Positions 1 to 7,945 of a stretch of DNA of 64,000 nt are shown here, in pieces. Each line of letters starts with the position of its first letter. Position 1 is the stretch's first letter. The DNA is from Terripilifer ovatus (GTDB lineage Bacteria; Pseudomonadota; Alphaproteobacteria; Rhizobiales; Beijerinckiaceae): contig JARHVB010000024.1 of the NCBI GenBank assembly GCA_029222685.1, forward strand, positions 1 through 64,000, written 5' to 3'. The position numbers and the translations under genes are program-made. The notes under the pieces were generated by a model. It had not been told where the DNA came from and did not search any database. It saw only the letters and a program-made list of their open reading frames with translations.

Positions 1-1
1 C

Positions 2-70
2 GACGGCGAGTTCGACGAGGCCGATGCCGGCGACGGCCAGCATGGCGACTACGCGGTCGCCGCCGAATAG
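2..70 (+). CDS. C-terminal end of an unidentified acidic protein (partial)
   Basis: The first 69 bases read in one open frame to a TAG stop and encode 22 residues that are strikingly acidic and Gly/Ala-rich, ending VAAE. The 5' part lies outside the window, so the family cannot be told. An acidic tail just upstream of a run of conjugative-element genes would fit a partition or regulatory protein, but nothing visible proves it. Confidence 0.5.
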   Translation, partial: DGEFDEADAGDGQHGDYAVAAE

Positions 71-158
71 GCGCGCGTTCGAGCCACTTCAAACACTCCC
101 GCCGCCGGCGTCCAGCCGGCGGCGGTTTCGTTTCCACGCTCATCAACAGGAGGACATC

Positions 159-635
159 ATGTCCGCACGATCGATCTTCGACAGCGCGCCGATCGGCGCG
201 ATCATCCGCTATTCCGACGGCGCCCCGCGGCCACCTGCGCGATTCACGAAGAAGCTCGCCGGCTGGGAACACCGCAACAGCGGCGGCCGACTGATCCGCA
301 AGCAGGCCGAACGGCGCGTCGGCAACACGACATTGGCCGCGACCTTCACCCTGCACGAAGGCGACTACGGCGGCGGCGGTGTCGTCGTCCTTCGCGTGCA
401 TCGCACGTTTTCGGTCGACAGTGCGCTCACCTTCGTCGTCACCGAGCAGCCCGCTGCCGGCGCCGTTCGCGTGTTCGACCGCTGCGGAGACGATGCCCAG
501 CTCGTCCATCTCGCCGGCAGTCGTGCCGACGCCGAAACCTGGCTCAAGAGCCATGGCTATCCCGATGCCGTCCTCGACGAGGTGACGGCGGACACCCACT
601 CGAACGAGAGCGTTGAGGGGAGGGCCGTCGCATGA
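159..635 (+). CDS. Hypothetical protein of the conjugative element, 158 aa
   Basis: Not recognised. The start is set by an AACAGGAGG ribosome-binding site at 146-153, five bases before the ATG; an earlier in-frame ATG at 24 overlaps the preceding gene and lacks such a site. The protein is soluble, with no signal peptide or membrane segment. It has a basic N-terminal third (K and R around residues 25-55) and an acidic C-terminus. It overlaps the next gene by the four bases ATGA, so the two are probably translationally coupled and belong to one accessory operon running to about 2300. Confidence 0.7.
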   Translation: MSARSIFDSAPIGAIIRYSDGAPRPPARFTKKLAGWEHRNSGGRLIRKQAERRVGNTTLAATFTLHEGDYGGGGVVVLRVHRTFSVDSALTFVVTEQPAAGAVRVFDRCGDDAQLVHLAGSRADAETWLKSHGYPDAVLDEVTADTHSNESVEGRAVA

Positions 636-1510
636 CAACGCGCGCTTCCACCACGATCGACGACGAGTCCACCTCTGCAATGCCGCAGGTGGAATTCGGA
701 CGCAGCGCCGAGGGCTTTCTCGCCGCTCGCGTCGGCGACATCGCACTCGCGATGCTGCCGGCGCATGATGGACGTCACTATCTCGCGAGCGGCTGGCGCA
801 TCGGCCGACCGATCGCGGAGTGGATGCGCTCCGACTTCTACGGCCATTCCGGCGAGCTCGCAGATGAGGCCGCCTTCCGCGCCAAGGTCGATGCAAGCGC
901 CGAGCACCAGCGCGAGAAGCGCATGCTCCACCGCAGCGACATCGCCTCCACAGCGAATACGCCATGGGGCCGCTCGCAGGGCGCAACCGTCTATGCGGAG
1001 GGTGTCACCTGCCACGCGACGGCCGGTCACGGCGGCTTCCACCTCTCGGCCGAGCGCAACCGCAAGGTCCATTCCATGCTGCGCGCGAGCGGCGGCTGGT
1101 ACGAGGAAGACGCGGCTTGGGCGATCGTCGCGCTGACCTTCCCGCACCTCTTCACCAGCTATGAGCGGCGTTGCGCGGAGCGCACGGTCAAGGATAGCTG
1201 GCCCGATGCGTGGGAAGCCATCTTCGGGACCGTGCTGCAACCCGGAGAATCCCGCGAGAAGGATCGCCGCGCCTTCGAGCGCGACCATGCCGGCGACTGG
1301 ATCGTCGTCTCCGCGATCACCTCCGATCACGAAAAGGGCTTCGTCGAAGTTGTCGCAACCCTCGGCGGCAAGCGCGGCCCTGGCACCGAGGAGCGGCGCT
1401 TTCTCGTTCCCGCGGAGGAGTATCACGTCGGCCGGTTCGGCTTCGTCATCAATGAGGTTCGGCATCGCCTCTATGGCGGTCCGTCGAGCTTCATCGGCTG
1501 GCAGCGATAG
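632..1510 (+). CDS. DUF7007-like conserved protein, 292 aa
   Basis: A soluble 292-residue protein that looks like the DUF7007-type proteins of alphaproteobacterial plasmids and integrative elements. The middle holds the recognisable block around residues 110-170: a Trp-Gly turn, a CHATAGHGGFHLS stretch, and a Gly-Gly-Trp-Tyr-Glu-Glu-Asp run. The His/Cys/Gly-rich block could form a metal or catalytic site, but no activity is known to me. It starts inside the stop of the previous gene (ATGA overlap) and is followed after nine bases by another small gene, so it is mid-operon. The family call is from memory of the motif, not a search. Confidence 0.6.
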   Translation: MTTRASTTIDDESTSAMPQVEFGRSAEGFLAARVGDIALAMLPAHDGRHYLASGWRIGRPIAEWMRSDFYGHSGELADEAAFRAKVDASAEHQREKRMLHRSDIASTANTPWGRSQGATVYAEGVTCHATAGHGGFHLSAERNRKVHSMLRASGGWYEEDAAWAIVALTFPHLFTSYERRCAERTVKDSWPDAWEAIFGTVLQPGESREKDRRAFERDHAGDWIVVSAITSDHEKGFVEVVATLGGKRGPGTEERRFLVPAEEYHVGRFGFVINEVRHRLYGGPSSFIGWQR

Positions 1511-1519
1511 GAGGCGGCG

Positions 1520-1717
1520 ATGCCCTGGAAAATCATCGCCGCTGCCTTCGGCTGGAAGGCGGCGCATGACAACGATGAGGATGTGCTCGTCGTCTGGCAT
1601 CCGAAGCTGCATCGCCATTTCACGGGCGCCGACGCGTGGAAGCGGGCCGTGCTGCTGTCGGTGCGCGCGCCGACGGCTTCGAACTTTCCTCACACGCGAA
1701 AGGAGCCCTCGCGATGA
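1520..1717 (+). CDS. Small hypothetical protein, 65 aa
   Basis: Not recognised. A good ribosome-binding site (ATAGGAGGCGG) sits just before the ATG. The protein begins with a short hydrophobic patch, then an acidic turn (HDNDEDV), then a basic tail. Its last four bases overlap the next start codon, the same ATGA coupling seen across this operon. The regular overlaps and ribosome-binding sites are the main evidence that it is real. Confidence 0.55.
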   Translation: MPWKIIAAAFGWKAAHDNDEDVLVVWHPKLHRHFTGADAWKRAVLLSVRAPTASNFPHTRKEPSR

Positions 1718-1965
1718 CGACCTATCTCGTCGCGGTTCATCTCCTTGTCGAGGCGAACGGATCGCCGAAAGCCGAGGTCGCCGATGCGCTGCACGGCATC
1801 CTCACGCAGGACATGCGCAAATATGCCGGCGCGCACTCGTCCCTCATCGACTGGGCCGTCGCCGGCGACGACATCGCGGGCTCGATTGTCCCGGTCGCCA
1901 TCGCTGGCGACTACCTACCCGACGCGACGGCGTTTCCGGCCTGGCCGCGGAGACGACAGCCATGA
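1714..1965 (+). CDS. Small hypothetical protein, 83 aa
   Basis: Not recognised. An AAAGGAG ribosome-binding site precedes the ATG at 1714 within the 3' end of the upstream gene. The protein has an N-terminal beta-like stretch (TTYLVAVHLLVEA), a central acidic helix and a Pro/Trp/Arg tail. The N-terminal pattern would fit a small ferredoxin-like fold, but that is only an impression. It overlaps both neighbours by four bases, so it is translationally coupled in the 159-2300 operon. Confidence 0.55.
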   Translation: MTTYLVAVHLLVEANGSPKAEVADALHGILTQDMRKYAGAHSSLIDWAVAGDDIAGSIVPVAIAGDYLPDATAFPAWPRRRQP

Positions 1966-2300
1966 CGCGCCACACGGACATCGGCGCCTTGCTCGCCCGC
2001 ATGGACGCCGCGCGACGCGGCACCCAGCACCATCTCGCCGTGATCGAGCGGCAGGTCGCCAAACGCGCCGAGCGGATGACGATCACGGCGCGGGCGAAAC
2101 GGCGCCGTCGCCGATCTAGCGCTGGCGCCTGGACCGGTGCTGACCAGCGCGCCTATCAAGGCTATGTCGCCGACTTGATGCTCGCGCGCATGCCGGAAAT
2201 CGACGTGTTGATCCGCCACCTCGCCCGGCAGGACGACGCCCTCACCGCCTTGCGCGTTCGATACGGCATCGCGGCCAGCGCGGCCATTGTCGAGCGCTGA
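1962..2300 (+). CDS. Small basic helical protein, 112 aa
   Basis: Not recognised. It starts in an ATGA overlap with the previous gene and is the last gene of the 159-2300 operon. The sequence is predicted mostly helical with a very basic centre (KRRRRRSS around residue 48), suggesting nucleic-acid contact. No cysteines, signal peptide or membrane segments are seen. An upstream in-frame extension exists but would overlap two genes and is rejected. Confidence 0.55.
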   Translation: MTRHTDIGALLARMDAARRGTQHHLAVIERQVAKRAERMTITARAKRRRRRSSAGAWTGADQRAYQGYVADLMLARMPEIDVLIRHLARQDDALTALRVRYGIAASAAIVER

Positions 2301-2775
2301 TCGTCGGCAACCGTGGTCGCTCGCGCTGATCGCCCGGTGCATCGGCATCTCCTCCGGGAGAAGCTGAACCGACACGCGGGCGTGGCGTCGGAGACGTCGC
2401 GACCATTCGGGAGAGCCCCGGACGGCCAAGACGGCGCTGGATGTGGGGACCGCGCGGCCACGTCACGCCCTTCCCGGCATCGCCAACCCGGCCCGCACCC
2501 TGTCGGTCCTCCCCTCGGGTTTGCTGCGGTCTGCGCCGCCGGCGGTCCGCTTCAAGGCCAAGTCGCAAGCGACCGGAGCCCGCCGATCTCGGCAAGGCCC
2601 GGCCGCGGCCTGCGCAGGGCTTTCGCCCCGCTTGTCCGCAACCGGACCTCGCTCGCCTGGCGGCCCCCGGGCCTTGAAGCGGCCCTCAATCCGGCGGCGC
2701 CCGGCGACCGCACCCGAAGGGAGGTCCGGCAGGGGCCGGATCGAACCCGGCGGCGAAACCAGGAAAGGACTGCAC
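2301..2775 (+). other. Gene-free 475-bp stretch
   Basis: No convincing gene on either strand. The stretch is very GC-rich and its open frames are codon-bias shadows without ribosome-binding sites. It probably holds the promoter and a long leader for the gene at 2776, whose AGGAAAGGA ribosome-binding site is at 2761-2769. I could not place a promoter. Confidence 0.4.
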
Positions 2776-3363
2776 ATGACCAAGACCGCCCGCGCACCCC
2801 GCACCAGCGCCCGCGTCGTCCCGCTCCGTCGCGGCACCACCCTCGAAATGATCCGGCTCGTTTGCCCGGATGCCGCGCAAGCCACCCGCATCGCGGAGAG
2901 CTTCGGCCTCACCGTCCTCGACAGCGACGGCATCCGCGATCTACACCAGCGGCTCATCGTCGAAACCGCCGACGCGCTCAACGAAGGCCTCAGCGAACGC
3001 GCCATGCAGATCCACCTGCAGCGCATCGTCGGGTCGTATGTCGGCTCCGCGCACGGCGCCGGGCAGTTCTACAGTCGCGCCGTCACCGAAGCGCGCGAAG
3101 CCACGGCGCGACTCGCCAACGATGCGCGCGACGCGGACCTCGATGGTCCGGTCGGCTTCGACTCGGCGGCACAGCGCAAGCGCGAGTTCGCTGCTGAGGT
3201 CGCCCTTCAAGCCCACGCGCTGCGCATGGCGGCCGAGGGCGCCGTGGCGGCTTACGAACACGTCGTCGGCGAGAGCTGGAAGCCGTTCGAGCGTCAGTCC
3301 GAGCAGCCCGGCGAGACCGTCAGCCGCAAGGCGGCAGAGGTGCAGATGGCGGCGTTCGGCTGA
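2776..3363 (+). CDS. Conserved hypothetical protein of the conjugative element, 195 aa
   Basis: Not assigned to a family. The start at 2776 is chosen because AGGAAAGGA lies seven bases upstream; the frame stays open to 2443 but that part has no ribosome-binding site and atypical Pro/Arg-rich composition. The protein is Ala/Arg/Glu-rich and largely helical with a basic N-terminus, without membrane segments. It is a single-gene unit closed by two strong hairpin terminators (3371-3440). Confidence 0.6.
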   Translation: MTKTARAPRTSARVVPLRRGTTLEMIRLVCPDAAQATRIAESFGLTVLDSDGIRDLHQRLIVETADALNEGLSERAMQIHLQRIVGSYVGSAHGAGQFYSRAVTEAREATARLANDARDADLDGPVGFDSAAQRKREFAAEVALQAHALRMAAEGAVAAYEHVVGESWKPFERQSEQPGETVSRKAAEVQMAAFG

Positions 3364-3370
3364 CGCCGCT

Positions 3371-3395
3371 GGCGGGGCTTCGGCCCCGCCTTCTT
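3371..3395 (+). terminator. Rho-independent terminator
   Basis: A perfect 8-bp GC stem (GGCGGGGC / GCCCCGCC) closed by a TTCG tetraloop, followed by TTCTT, eight bases after the stop codon of the 2776-3363 gene. Confidence 0.8.
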
Positions 3396-3412
3396 CCACT
3401 ATCATCAATTCC

Positions 3413-3440
3413 GGCCGGCCCCTTCAGGGCCGGCCTTTTT
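3413..3440 (+). terminator. Second, tandem rho-independent terminator
   Basis: A 9-bp stem (GGCCGGCCC / GGGCCGGCC) with a CTTCA loop and a TTTTT tail. It follows the first terminator by 18 bases, so transcription from the 2776 gene is doubly insulated from the ardC region. Confidence 0.8.
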
Positions 3441-3719
3441 CATGTCGCGCGCCGGCGCCGCGCAAACGCTGCACGAGAATTGCGCAAATAGAAAATGAAT
3501 CGACGTGAAGCGCCCATCGCGGCCCGTCGCGGCTTTCGGTCCATGCTCCGGCCCGCGCGGCAGCGCAACGGCTGCGCCGTCCTCCACTGACGTTCCGGTC
3601 CGGCGTCTCCGTCGTCACGCGGCACATTTTCACGACCGGATGCGCGGCCCCGCGGACCTCCGCCGCGGACCGCCGTGACGGGCCGCGATGGGCGCGGCCT
3701 CCAAACGGAGGTTCGAATC

Positions 3720-4646
3720 ATGAGCCGGAAGGAAACCAAGCCCCGCGCCGATATCTATGCGCGGATCACCGATCGCATCGTCGCCGACCTCGAACGCGGC
3801 GTGCGACCCTGGGTCCAGCCTTGGAACGCGGCCAACACGGCCGGACGCATCACGCGCCCGCTGCGCCACAACGGCATGCCTTATCAGGGGATCAACGTCG
3901 TGCTGCTCTGGTCGGAGGCCGTTGCGCGCAGCTTCACGTCGCCGATCTGGATGACATTCAAGCAGGCGGTCGAGCTCGGCGGCCATGTCCGCAAGGGCGA
4001 GCACGGCACGATGGTCGTGTATGCCAATCGGATCACGAAAACGGAAACCAATGAGCATGGCGATGAGGTCGAGCGCGCGATTCCATTCCTGCGCGCCTAT
4101 GTCGTCTTTTGCGTCGACCAGATCGACAACCTGCCGGATCATTATTACGGGCGTCCGGCACCGACCGTTGCGCCGGCCCGGCGTATCGCACACGCCGACG
4201 CGTTTTTCGCCAATACCGGCGCGACCATCCGACACGGCGGCGACAAGGCGTTCTTTGCGCCGTCGCTCGACATCATTCAGATGCCGCCGTTCGAAAGCTT
4301 TCGCGACGCCGAGAGCTACACGGCGACGCTCGCGCATGAAAGCGTGCATTGGACCGCGCCAGCGCACCGCGTCGATCGCGACCTCAGCCGCTACGCGAAG
4401 GATCGCAGCGTGGCCGCGCGCGAGGAGCTGGTCGCTGAGCTCGGCGCATGTTTCCTTTGCGCCGATCTCGACATCGTGCCTGAACTCGAGCCGCGCCCCG
4501 ACCATGCGAGCTACCTCGCATCGTGGCTGGACGTGCTATCCAACGACAAGCGCTTCATCTTCTCGGCGGCGGCGCACGCGCAACGCGCGGTCGCCTATCT
4601 TCACGGCCTTCAGCCCGACTCTGGCATGGTGCGAGAGGCGGCATGA
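3720..4646 (+). CDS. ardC: ArdC-family anti-restriction / zincin-like protein, 308 aa
   Basis: ArdC proteins are carried by conjugative elements; the family binds single-stranded DNA and protects incoming DNA from restriction in the recipient. Residues about 8-125 form the N-terminal DNA-binding domain (RADIYARITDRIV, then the WVQPWN and Gly-rich NGMPYQGIN motifs). Residues 180-300 form a zincin-type domain with an intact HExxH zinc site, HESVH at about residue 206, and a downstream acidic helix (AREELVAELGA) that supplies the third ligand in this family. Length is normal. The ATG at 3720 has GGAGG about ten bases upstream. A minus-strand mini-ORF overlaps its 3' end. Confidence 0.85.
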   Translation: MSRKETKPRADIYARITDRIVADLERGVRPWVQPWNAANTAGRITRPLRHNGMPYQGINVVLLWSEAVARSFTSPIWMTFKQAVELGGHVRKGEHGTMVVYANRITKTETNEHGDEVERAIPFLRAYVVFCVDQIDNLPDHYYGRPAPTVAPARRIAHADAFFANTGATIRHGGDKAFFAPSLDIIQMPPFESFRDAESYTATLAHESVHWTAPAHRVDRDLSRYAKDRSVAAREELVAELGACFLCADLDIVPELEPRPDHASYLASWLDVLSNDKRFIFSAAAHAQRAVAYLHGLQPDSGMVREAA

Positions 4647-4699
4647 TGCCGTCCCGCTGCGTCGATTGCAGCGCAGGCAAGGCGCGCCGCCTTGCACAT
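4610..4699 (-). CDS. Possible 29-aa mini-ORF antisense to the ardC 3' end
   Basis: A minus-strand ATG at 4699 has a perfect AAGGAGAAC ribosome-binding site (4703-4711) and opens a 29-codon frame, MCKAARLACAAIDAAG and on. The palindrome, the ribosome-binding site and the first codons ATGTGCAAGG are an inverted copy of the start of the DUF4326 gene at 5711, so this may be only the duplicated 5' end of that gene joined to unrelated sequence. It overlaps the last 37 bases of ardC. Whether it is translated is unknown. Confidence 0.3.
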   Translation of the reverse strand: MCKAARLACAAIDAAGRHHAASRTMPESG

Positions 4700-4724
4700 G
4701 ATCGTTCTCCTTGTCTGGAAATAA

Positions 4725-4756
4725 ACGAAGGCCCCGCCGCGCGGCGGGGCCTTCGT
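4725..4756. repeat. Perfect 32-bp GC palindrome (copy 1), bidirectional terminator-like
   Basis: Two perfect 16-base arms (ACGAAGGCCCCGCCGC and its complement) with no loop bases between them. It stands 78 bases after the ardC stop and just upstream of the minus-strand mini-ORF. A near-identical palindrome lies at 5657-5684. Its position after ardC would suit a terminator, though there is no T-tract. Confidence 0.7.
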
Positions 4757-5329
4757 TGCGTGTTTCGTCATGCTGCGCCGGCGACCGGAGAGGAGCGGTC
4801 CTTCCGCCCTCCCGACCGAGCCGCGCCGAAGAGACGGGGCAGCGGCGGTTCGCGTGGCTGTCCGAGCCGTCGGCATTGCCCTGCCCGGACCCTCTGCCCG
4901 CGGCGATCGCCGGTTGCCTCGCAGATCGGCTGTCCGGTGTCTCGTGGTGGTCGGCGGCGCGAGACCTTGTGTGGTGTGCGGGTGGGTTTTTCGTCAGGTG
5001 CCCGGACATCGTTGTCGTTCGGGGTGGTGTGCCGGCCGCTCCGTCGTGTCCCCATCGTTCGGTCTGACGCGCCCACTGCGTCCTCGATTTGGCTTGTCTG
5101 ACCGAAGGCCGTCGTCGCTGCGCTCCGTCTCGATCTCAAGTCCGCAACGGCCGTTCTCAGCTTTCTTCCCCTGGTCGCTGCGCGCCCATTCCTCGCGAGA
5201 CAAGAAAGCCTCGCCCTGGCCGTCCTCCACTGCGTTGCGGCCCTTCGGGTGCGGCCCGATCGCCTCCGGTCAACGACAGCCATCGAGGTCGCGATGGTCG
5301 CGGCCCGAGAAACGAAAGAGGACACGAAC
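4757..5329 (+). other. Gene-free 573-bp stretch (probable leader of the DUF736 gene)
   Basis: No gene supported. Open frames here overlap each other in all frames, lack ribosome-binding sites and have Arg/Pro/Ser-biased composition typical of GC-rich non-coding DNA. The last 30 bases carry an AAAGAGGA ribosome-binding site for the gene at 5330. Confidence 0.4.
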
Positions 5330-5644
5330 ATGGCTACCATCGGCAACTTCACCGTGAACGGCAACGGCTTCGTGGGCACCGTCAAGACCCTCGCCCTCGG
5401 CACCGTCAAGGCGAAGATCGTCGCCGCCGAGCGCACCTCGGAGAAGGCCCCGGACTTCCGGATCTTCGCGGGCACCATCGAGTTCGGCGCCGCGTGGAAG
5501 AAGAAGTCCCAGGAGTCGAGCCGCGACTATCTCTCGGTCAAGCTCGACGACCCGAGCTTCGCAGCGCCCATCTACGCCACGCTGGTCGAGGTGGAAGGCG
5601 AGGAAGGCCACTCGCTCATCTGGTCCCGCCCGAACCGCGACTGA
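5330..5644 (+). CDS. DUF736 family protein, 104 aa
   Basis: A full-length DUF736 protein, a family found on rhizobial plasmids and integrative elements, often near conjugation genes; its function is not known. The N-terminus [21 protein letters not shown] and the C-terminal SVKLDDPSF...YATL...[10 protein letters not shown] block are characteristic. The predicted fold is all-beta. The ATG at 5330 has AAAGAGGA upstream. It is followed by the second copy of the GC palindrome, so it is probably transcribed alone. Confidence 0.85.
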   Translation: MATIGNFTVNGNGFVGTVKTLALGTVKAKIVAAERTSEKAPDFRIFAGTIEFGAAWKKKSQESSRDYLSVKLDDPSFAAPIYATLVEVEGEEGHSLIWSRPNRD

Positions 5645-5656
5645 GCGGTCACGCAA

Positions 5657-5684
5657 GAAGGCCCCGCCGCGCGGCGGGGCCTTC
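5657..5684. repeat. GC palindrome (copy 2), terminator-like
   Basis: Fourteen-base perfect arms (GAAGGCCCCGCCGC / GCGGCGGGGCCTTC). It lies 12 bases after the DUF736 stop and 26 bases before the DUF4326 start. It matches copy 1 at 4725-4756 except for the outermost bases. Confidence 0.7.
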
Positions 5685-5710
5685 GCTCGTGAGCGGAAAG
5701 GAGAACGATC

Positions 5711-5980
5711 ATGTGCAAGGTCTTGAACGCGCGACAGGTCGGCAAGCACGCGAGCGCGACGCGGGTCTACATCGGGCGCCCGAGCAAATGGGGCAACCCG
5801 TTCGTCATCGGGCGCGACGGCTCGCGCGCCGAGGTCATCGCGAAGTATCGCGCGTGGATCGTCGCGCAGCCCGCGCTGATGAACGCGCTCGACGAGCTGC
5901 GCGTCCGCGATCTCGTCTGCTGTTGCGCGCCGCTCGCATGCCACGGCGACGAGCTGATCGACCTCGCCAACAGGCGCTGA
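5711..5980 (+). CDS. DUF4326 domain protein, 89 aa
   Basis: The [11 protein letters not shown] motif at residues 21-31 and the [19 protein letters not shown] ending define DUF4326, a small domain of unknown biochemical role common on phages and plasmids. The conserved Cys/His cluster near the end suggests metal binding or catalysis, which is inference. GGAAAGGAGAACG gives a strong ribosome-binding site. Its stop codon directly abuts the stop codon of a convergent gene, so the two share a compact convergent end. Confidence 0.85.
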   Translation: MCKVLNARQVGKHASATRVYIGRPSKWGNPFVIGRDGSRAEVIAKYRAWIVAQPALMNALDELRVRDLVCCCAPLACHGDELIDLANRR

Positions 5981-6169
5981 TCACGCGCCTGTTCGATCGA
6001 GCGTCGCCAAACGCTCGGGCATGTCGAGCAGCTTGCGCGCCGCGGCGGTGAGGGCTTCCGCGATCGTCGGATAGGTTTCCTGCGAACTGATCGAGACGCC
6101 GTCGGGGAATGTCACGGTCGCCTGATAGCCGTTGCCTTTGGGCGTGGCAGAAAGCTGAATCGTCGGCAT
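5981..6169 (-). CDS. Small conserved protein, HicB-like in character, 62 aa
   Basis: The pattern (beta strand, YQATVTFPDGVSISSQETYPTIAEALTAAARKLLDM) recalls the antitoxin-like HicB/DUF1902 fold, in which a short beta-sheet is followed by a helix after a Thr-hinged turn. No toxin partner is adjacent: the neighbours are DUF4326 and a WGR protein. The start at 6169 is chosen over an upstream ATG because GGAGACG lies close before it. Function is not assigned. Confidence 0.6.
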   Translation of the reverse strand: MPTIQLSATPKGNGYQATVTFPDGVSISSQETYPTIAEALTAAARKLLDMPERLATLDRTGA

Positions 6170-6315
6170 ATCGCAGCGTCTCCTTTGCCAGACCACATTG
6201 CTGAAAGGACGCTCACCGCGCGATTGATGTCAATCGCTGGCTGATGGGATTCTTCTGACCGACATCCATGCGGGACATGGAGACATGGCCTCTGAGCGCG
6301 AACCGACCACTCACG

Positions 6316-6561
6316 TCACCGATCGACGTAGCCGCGGCGGCGCTTGCGGCTTTCGATCCGATTGAATGCCGCTTCCGCTTCCTCTCTGCGCCCAAAGAGT
6401 TCGATCCGCCGCCGGCCGCGGGCGCCGATCCGGCCCCATTCCCGGACCAGCGCAGCGGCGCCGAACAGCGACGGCTCGATGCTGAGGGCATAGAACCGCG
6501 CCATGTTGCGCGAAGGATCAATCCGGCGAAGCAGCGTGGGTGTGGAGCGGTCCTCGATCAT
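6316..6561 (-). CDS. WGR domain-containing protein, 81 aa
   Basis: A stand-alone WGR domain, named for its central Trp-Gly-Arg (VREWGRIGARGR at about residues 39-50), followed by the usual beta strand and helix (ELFGRREEAEAAFNRIESRKRRRGY). In PARP enzymes this domain contacts nucleic acid; short single-domain versions are frequent on rhizobial plasmids. It is very basic, consistent with DNA or RNA binding. The ribosome-binding site is weak. Its 5' side carries one copy of an 88-bp repeat at 6674. Confidence 0.85.
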   Translation of the reverse strand: MIEDRSTPTLLRRIDPSRNMARFYALSIEPSLFGAAALVREWGRIGARGRRRIELFGRREEAEAAFNRIESRKRRRGYVDR

Positions 6562-6995
6562 CTGCCGAGTCTCGCTCCGTCACCATCATGATGTCCAATC
6601 AGGAGATCGAATCGATCGGCCGCCAGTGATTCAAAATCATGATGGAACCCCGATGCGCTTGGCATGAAGTATTGGGCGAGCCGCCTTCGGCGGACGGCTC
6701 TATTCGCTTCGCTCACGGAGCCCGCTGCGCGGTCTCCGCCCATTCGGGTGACGATCCTCTCGCGGCCCCGCTGCGAGCGCCGTGCCCTACCTCTTTCTCT
6801 CTCTGACTTTCTATTTTGCACCCGCCGCTGCGGCGTCAAGGACATCGCGGTCCCCCCAATTTTCAGCCGCCGCCCAAGCGGGCGTCGTCAGAAAATCGGC
6901 TCCCCCGCTCGCCGGCTCCGCCGGTCGCTCCGCGCTCCCTGACCCCTCGCGGCTACGGTGCGGCCTCCTTTCGTCAGATCGAAAGGAGATACATC
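6562..6995. other. 434-bp intergenic stretch between divergent genes
   Basis: Separates the minus-strand WGR gene from the plus-strand gene at 6996, so it must hold promoters for both. It contains copy 1 of the 88-bp repeat. No gene is supported. Confidence 0.4.
6674..6762. repeat. 88-bp hairpin-rich direct repeat, copy 1
   Basis: An 89-base segment starting GGGCGAGCCGCCTTCGGCGG and ending ACGATCCTCTCG. It recurs at 7813-7900 with only a few substitutions and one single-base gap. It contains short GC stems with TTC loops. It lies in the leader of the minus-strand WGR gene and upstream of the plus-strand gene at 6996. Confidence 0.75.
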
Positions 6996-7559
6996 ATGTC
7001 TGATCTCGACCATCTCACGCTGTTCACGCAGTTCTCGGGCTTCAAGGTCGTTGTCCTCGCCAATCGTCTCGGATGCGACAACGGCGTCGCCCGCACCGCC
7101 CACGATCGCCTCATCGCCAAGCTCGAAGATTTGATCGCACTGATGCGCGACGGCCTGGCGGCCGAGCGCAATCTGCTTCTCGATGAAAGCTCTGACCGCT
7201 ACCGGAATTCTGTCTTTGACCTCTACTGCATCACGGAGGAGTTCGCCCACCGCTGGCTGGCGGGCGAGCCGGGGCCGCTTCTCGACGACCTCTGGATCGA
7301 CTGGGCGACGCGCGAGGTCTTCGATGTGCGAGCCAAGCGCTGGTGCTTCTACGACGACGACGGCCCGTGGCTGCGCGACGTGAGCGACGCCGAGCTCTGC
7401 GGACTGCGCCGCATCATCGACGAGATCACCGCGGAGACCGGCGTCAGCTTCTCCGCCTCCCGCATCGTCTATGACGCACCGGACGACACGCCGCCGCGCG
7501 ACGAGGGCCATGTCGAAGATCCTGAGAGCAACCCGCTCTGGGGCGCCGACACGGACTGA
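6996..7559 (+). CDS. Acidic hypothetical protein, 187 aa
   Basis: Not recognised. GAAAGGAGAT gives a strong ribosome-binding site for the ATG at 6996; the frame is open upstream but without a site. The protein is acidic, soluble and mostly helical, with a Trp/Asp-rich middle (LLDDLWIDWATREVF, RWCFYDDDGPWLRD). It is closed by a strong terminator at 7565, so it is a single-gene unit. The acidic character could suit a DNA mimic, but that is speculation. Confidence 0.6.
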   Translation: MSDLDHLTLFTQFSGFKVVVLANRLGCDNGVARTAHDRLIAKLEDLIALMRDGLAAERNLLLDESSDRYRNSVFDLYCITEEFAHRWLAGEPGPLLDDLWIDWATREVFDVRAKRWCFYDDDGPWLRDVSDAELCGLRRIIDEITAETGVSFSASRIVYDAPDDTPPRDEGHVEDPESNPLWGADTD

Positions 7560-7564
7560 CATCC

Positions 7565-7599
7565 AGACCAGAGGCGGCTCAAGCCGCCTCTGGTCTTTG
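7565..7599 (+). terminator. Rho-independent terminator
   Basis: A perfect 15-bp stem (AGACCAGAGGCGGCT and its complement) with a two-base gap at the tip and a short T-rich tail (TTG), five bases after the stop of the 6996-7559 gene. Confidence 0.8.
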
Positions 7600-7945
7600 C
7601 CTTGTCCGGAAGCGGCGCCAGCCGGATCGACCGGCTGGCGCCGCTGACGATCAGCAACTCGCCGCGATCGCGTCGGCGGCAGGCGCTGGATGGCGAGTCT
7701 TCTTTCTCCGGATGCCGGGTCTCAACCGTGAGATCGAGCCGATGTTGCGTGACCGCTTCGTCCTCGTGATCTCTCAAGGCCGTGTGATGGTGCGCCATGA
7801 AGAAAGGGATTCGGGCGAGCCGCCTTCGGCGGACGGCTCTATTCGCTTCGCTCTCGGAGCCCGCTGCGCGGTCTCCGCCCTTTGGGTGACGATCCTCTCG
7901 GAAGACGAGCGCCGGCTCGGCCGGCATCCTCGCCGCGAGCCGCAA
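7600..7945. other. 346-bp intergenic stretch with repeat copy 2
   Basis: Lies between the terminator of a plus-strand gene and the 3' end of a minus-strand gene. The only structure seen is the 88-bp repeat. Confidence 0.4.
7813..7900. repeat. 88-bp hairpin-rich direct repeat, copy 2
   Basis: Same orientation as copy 1 at 6674-6762 and nearly identical. The bases just before each copy are also related (CATGAAG followed shortly by GGGCGAGCC). It ends 45 bases from the stop codon of the minus-strand gene at 7946. Confidence 0.75.

Noticed and set aside
557-1693. Minus-strand open frame of 378 codons opposite the DUF7007-like gene
   Set aside because: The plus-strand genes here have regular ATGA overlaps and ribosome-binding sites; the minus frame has neither.
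5981-6169. HicAB-type toxin-antitoxin system
   Set aside because: The small protein has a HicB-like look, but no HicA-like dsRBD toxin lies on either side.
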